A stretch of DNA of 33,931 bases from Deltaproteobacteria bacterium. Its GTDB lineage: Bacteria; Myxococcota_A; Polyangia; Polyangiales; JADJMO01. The stretch covers positions 1-33,931 of the forward strand of contig JALHOE010000085.1 in the NCBI GenBank assembly GCA_022843175.1. The letters run 5' to 3'. The translations under genes and the position numbers were made by a program. Positions 31,997 to 33,931 of the stretch are shown piece by piece; position 1 is the first letter of the stretch; each line of letters begins with the position of its first letter. The notes under the pieces are model-generated. The model searched no databases. It worked only from the letters and a program-made list of their open reading frames with translations, and was not told the origin of the DNA.

Positions 31997-33532
31997 TCAC
32001 TTGCCGATCGGGGCCATCTTGATGCCGCCGCCACCACCACCGGGCTTCGGTCCGCTGAAGCCGCCGCCGCCGCCGCCGAACGACGGACCGCCGCCGCCGA
32101 ACGAGGGGCCGGGCGAGTAGGGCTTGGGCGCCGGCGAGAACCCGCCGCCACCGTAGCCGCCGCCACCGCCACCGCCGAACCCGCCGCCGCCGAACGACGG
32201 GGGAGGCGAGTAGGGCTTGGGTGCGGGCGAGAAGCCGCCGCCACCGAAGCCACCGCCGTAGTTGGAGGGCGGGGGCGAGTAGGGCTTGGGCGCGGGCGAG
32301 AAGCCCCCACCGCCGTAGCCGCCGCCATAGGAGGGCGGGGGCGAGTAGGAGGGGGGCGGCTTGTACGCGGGCGGCGGGTTGAAGGGCTTGGGCCCGCCGT
32401 TGGGCGCCGGCGAGTACGCCGACGGCGGCGCGTAGGCCGTGGGCGGGCCGTACGGCTTGGGCGAGTAGGGGTTCACGCCGTTCCACTTCGGAGCGGTGAC
32501 GGCCGGCGCGTTGGGGCCGTAGCCGCCGCCGGGGAGCGTGACCGTTTTCCCGCCGGCGGTGGGCGCGGGGACATAGCCGGGCTTTCCGGCGTAGCTGGGC
32601 GGCGGGAGGTTGCTGCCCTTGGCCCCCGGCGCCGCGCCGCCGAACTTGGCGTTGGGCGAGGGCATCGTGCCGTCGCTCGGGTGGGGCGCGAGCTTGGACT
32701 GCGGCGCGGGCGTCCACGCGATGTTCTCGGGCTTGCCCTTGGCCGGCTCGGGGATCGTGGCCTTGGCGATGTCGCTCGGCGGAATGGCCGCGACCTTCGG
32801 ATCGGGACCGACGAACGGGGTGGCGCCGACCACGGGCGTGGCCGGCGGCGTGTAGGGCTGCGTGCCGGCGACGAGGCCCGGCGCCGCCGACGGCCCGACG
32901 ATGACGGCCGAGGGATTGGGATGGAAGAACGAGCCCGACGGCGCGAAGACGTAGGGGACCGGGCGCAGATCGATCCACACGGCCGAGCCGCCCCGCCAGC
33001 AGTAGCGCGGATACGCCGGGCCCCAGCCCATGTAGCCGCTGCCGTACCGCCAATCGACCCAGGCCGGCGAGTACCGCGCGCCGGGGATCCAGACCCATCC
33101 GCGGTTGTCGATCCAGACCCAGCGACCGTAGTGGAACGTGGCCCAGCCCCAGGCGTAGTCGCTGTTCCAGTAGTAGCCCTGGGAGGTGTAGCTCCAGTGG
33201 CCGTTGGTGAGGTACGGCGAGAAGCCGGTGCCGACCACCGCCGGATCGGGGTACCAGACGGTGCCGTAGTACGGGTCCTCGTACCAGGTGCCGTAGGGCG
33301 CGAGGGCCGGCCGGAAGGTGACGAGCGCCGACGGGTCGTTGTCGTCTGCCGCGTAGTAGTCGACGGCGGGCGCGGGCGTGGCCGTGGCGGTGCTCACGCC
33401 GGGGGCCGGGTATTCCTCCCAGGCGTGGCGTGGCATCTCGGGCTCGCGGTCCCAATCGCTCGTGCAGGCAACGAGCGACGGCGCGGTGAGCGACAGTAGC
33501 GCGAGCAGGCGGGCGGTTGAGAGGGCGGCCAC
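31997..33532 (-). CDS. DUF6600-like lipoprotein with a long Gly/Pro-rich tail
   Basis: This 511-residue exported protein has a lipoprotein leader (SLVAC, Cys about 23). The mature N-terminal half carries the repeating aromatic pattern of DUF6600 or YXWGXW proteins: APYGTWYEDPYYGTVWYP, YAWGWATFHYGRWVW, RGWVWIPGARYSPAWVDW and YMGWGPAYP. Such proteins are secreted or cell-surface and poorly understood. From about residue 300 it turns into Pro-, Gly- and Ser-rich sequence with repeats of the type GGGFSPAPKPYSPPPS, ending in GGGGGIKMAPIGK. I chose the GTG at 33532, preceded by AAGGG, because it gives a proper leader; the frame runs open to 33694. It diverges from a membrane protein gene, 176 bases away. 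Confidence 0.75.
   Translation of the reverse strand: MAALSTARLLALLSLTAPSLVACTSDWDREPEMPRHAWEEYPAPGVSTATATPAPAVDYYAADDNDPSALVTFRPALAPYGTWYEDPYYGTVWYPDPAVVGTGFSPYLTNGHWSYTSQGYYWNSDYAWGWATFHYGRWVWIDNRGWVWIPGARYSPAWVDWRYGSGYMGWGPAYPRYCWRGGSAVWIDLRPVPYVFAPSGSFFHPNPSAVIVGPSAAPGLVAGTQPYTPPATPVVGATPFVGPDPKVAAIPPSDIAKATIPEPAKGKPENIAWTPAPQSKLAPHPSDGTMPSPNAKFGGAAPGAKGSNLPPPSYAGKPGYVPAPTAGGKTVTLPGGGYGPNAPAVTAPKWNGVNPYSPKPYGPPTAYAPPSAYSPAPNGGPKPFNPPPAYKPPPSYSPPPSYGGGYGGGGFSPAPKPYSPPPSNYGGGFGGGGFSPAPKPYSPPPSFGGGGFGGGGGGGYGGGGFSPAPKPYSPGPSFGGGGPSFGGGGGGFSGPKPGGGGGGIKMAPIGK
32111..32350 (-). repeat. tandem Gly/Pro-coding repeats in the DUF6600-like gene
   Basis: Three copies of a unit encoding GGGFSPAPKPYSPPPS or a close variant begin near 32111, 32204 and 32271, separated by Gly-rich stretches. 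The DNA copies share GAGTAGGGCTTGGG and differ elsewhere. Such repeats are prone to slippage, so the tail length may vary. Confidence 0.7.
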
Positions 33533-33574
33533 GGTACCCTTCAGCGTAGCAAGCGCCGCACCTACGGTCCCGCC

Positions 33575-33597
33575 CCGGAAACTCTGGGGATTTCCGG
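33575..33597. promoter_or_regulatory. 7-base inverted repeat between divergent genes
   Basis: CCGGAAA at 33575-33581 and TTTCCGG at 33591-33597 flank a nine-base centre in the 176-base gap between the DUF6600-like gene and the next gene on the plus strand. It could be an operator for either. Nothing else is clear in this gap. Confidence 0.35.
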
Positions 33598-33708
33598 CTT
33601 CCGGCCCGCTCCGGTCACGGTAGGGTGCGACAAAACGCGCGAACCGGTTGCGTGTGCCGCACCGCCGGATGTTTCGGGTCCTCGGCGCGCCCATGGTAGG
33701 GACGAGCC

Positions 33709-33931
33709 GTGGCGCGGAGTCGTTCCGAACGCGATGGCCTCACGGTGCTGCGACCCGATCCGGCGCGCGACCAGCCGCGCTGGCCGGTGCTCGGTGGCAT
33801 CGCCGTCGTCGCGCTCTCGGTCGGCATTCTCTGGCCGCGCGCGTGCGGCCTGAAGTTCGGCGTCGACGCCGCCGAGGAGCCGGCGCCGAGCGTCGCGGCC
33901 ACCAGCGAGCCGCCGCCGAACGAGCCGCCGG
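33709..33931 (+). CDS. membrane protein, 3' end outside the window
   Basis: The frame opens with a GTG at 33709, preceded by a GGGA site about eight bases upstream, and is still open at the window end (74 residues seen). A short charged start is followed by one hydrophobic segment (about residues 27-43), then an Asp/Glu/Pro/Ala-rich exported linker that continues past the edge. A single-pass membrane protein with an exported or periplasmic body is likely; the family cannot be told from this fragment. Confidence 0.6.
   Translation, partial: MARSRSERDGLTVLRPDPARDQPRWPVLGGIAVVALSVGILWPRACGLKFGVDAAEEPAPSVAATSEPPPNEPP

Overview
This 33.9 kb window is very GC-rich, densely coded and uses many GTG starts. 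It encodes many lipoproteins with a lipobox cysteine after a short hydrophobic leader, plus tandem cysteine-rich repeat proteins, von Willebrand A proteins and a DUF6600-like surface protein. That mix suggests a chromosomal segment from a myxobacterium (Myxococcota, probably Polyangia). This is inferred from style and gene families; there is no rRNA or other phylogenetic marker here. I see no tRNA, rRNA, CRISPR array, insertion sequence or prophage module. No gap between genes exceeds about 270 bases. Both ends cut through genes.

Layout, left to right. 1-2425: the 3' part of a von Willebrand A protein, coupled by ATGA to a membrane-anchored coiled-coil protein. 2436-2843: a HIT-family hydrolase on the minus strand. 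2892-6804: a tight plus-strand run of a PA0069-type radical SAM protein, a 170-residue unknown protein and a 785-residue fusion of a QatC/QueC-like PP-loop domain with a calcineurin-like metallophosphoesterase. 6905-10414: a lipoprotein, aat on the minus strand, and a secreted protein built of about 12 cysteine repeats. 10416-13297 (minus): recQ followed by a frameshifted PAS-GGDEF gene. 13398-15514 (plus): a secreted metallophosphoesterase, a receiver-like protein without its phospho-acceptor, and dCMP deaminase. 15537-17366 (minus): an aminotransferase and a small lipoprotein. 17413-18225: a phosphatase-like protein lacking its catalytic cysteine. 18249-20153 (minus): an ABC-F ATPase of the Uup type. 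20181-23302: three different alpha/beta hydrolases. 23332-26309 (minus): a two-gene M16 peptidase operon with one catalytic and one non-catalytic partner. 26576-27808: a membrane protein with a GIDE domain, ending in a clear intrinsic terminator. 27871-28371: two convergent small lipoproteins that share a six-cysteine pattern. 28423-29507 (minus): an ECF sigma factor coupled to a zinc-finger anti-sigma factor. 29704-30795 (minus): mnmA. 30845-33532 (minus): two lipoproteins and a DUF6600-like Gly/Pro-rich protein. 33709 to the end: the start of a membrane protein.

The most interesting region is 3938-6804. The first half of the fusion matches the Qat anti-phage protein QatC in layout: an N-terminal domain absent from ordinary QueC, the PP-loop, the ENG and Ser/His segment, and a four-cysteine zinc site. 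There are no other queuosine genes nearby. The ATPase (QatA) and TatD nuclease (QatD) of the four-gene Qat system are also absent. Instead a complete metallophosphoesterase domain is fused to the C-terminus, and a small protein sits in the qatB position. This looks like a compact, possibly undescribed relative of Qat.

A second theme is loss of catalytic residues: a GGDEF domain with QSDEF, a phosphatase fold with Gly for Cys, a receiver without Asp, a metallophosphoesterase with Gln for His, and an M16 protein without HxxEH. Several intergenic dyads are also listed, including a 24-base perfect palindrome upstream of the sigma factor gene.
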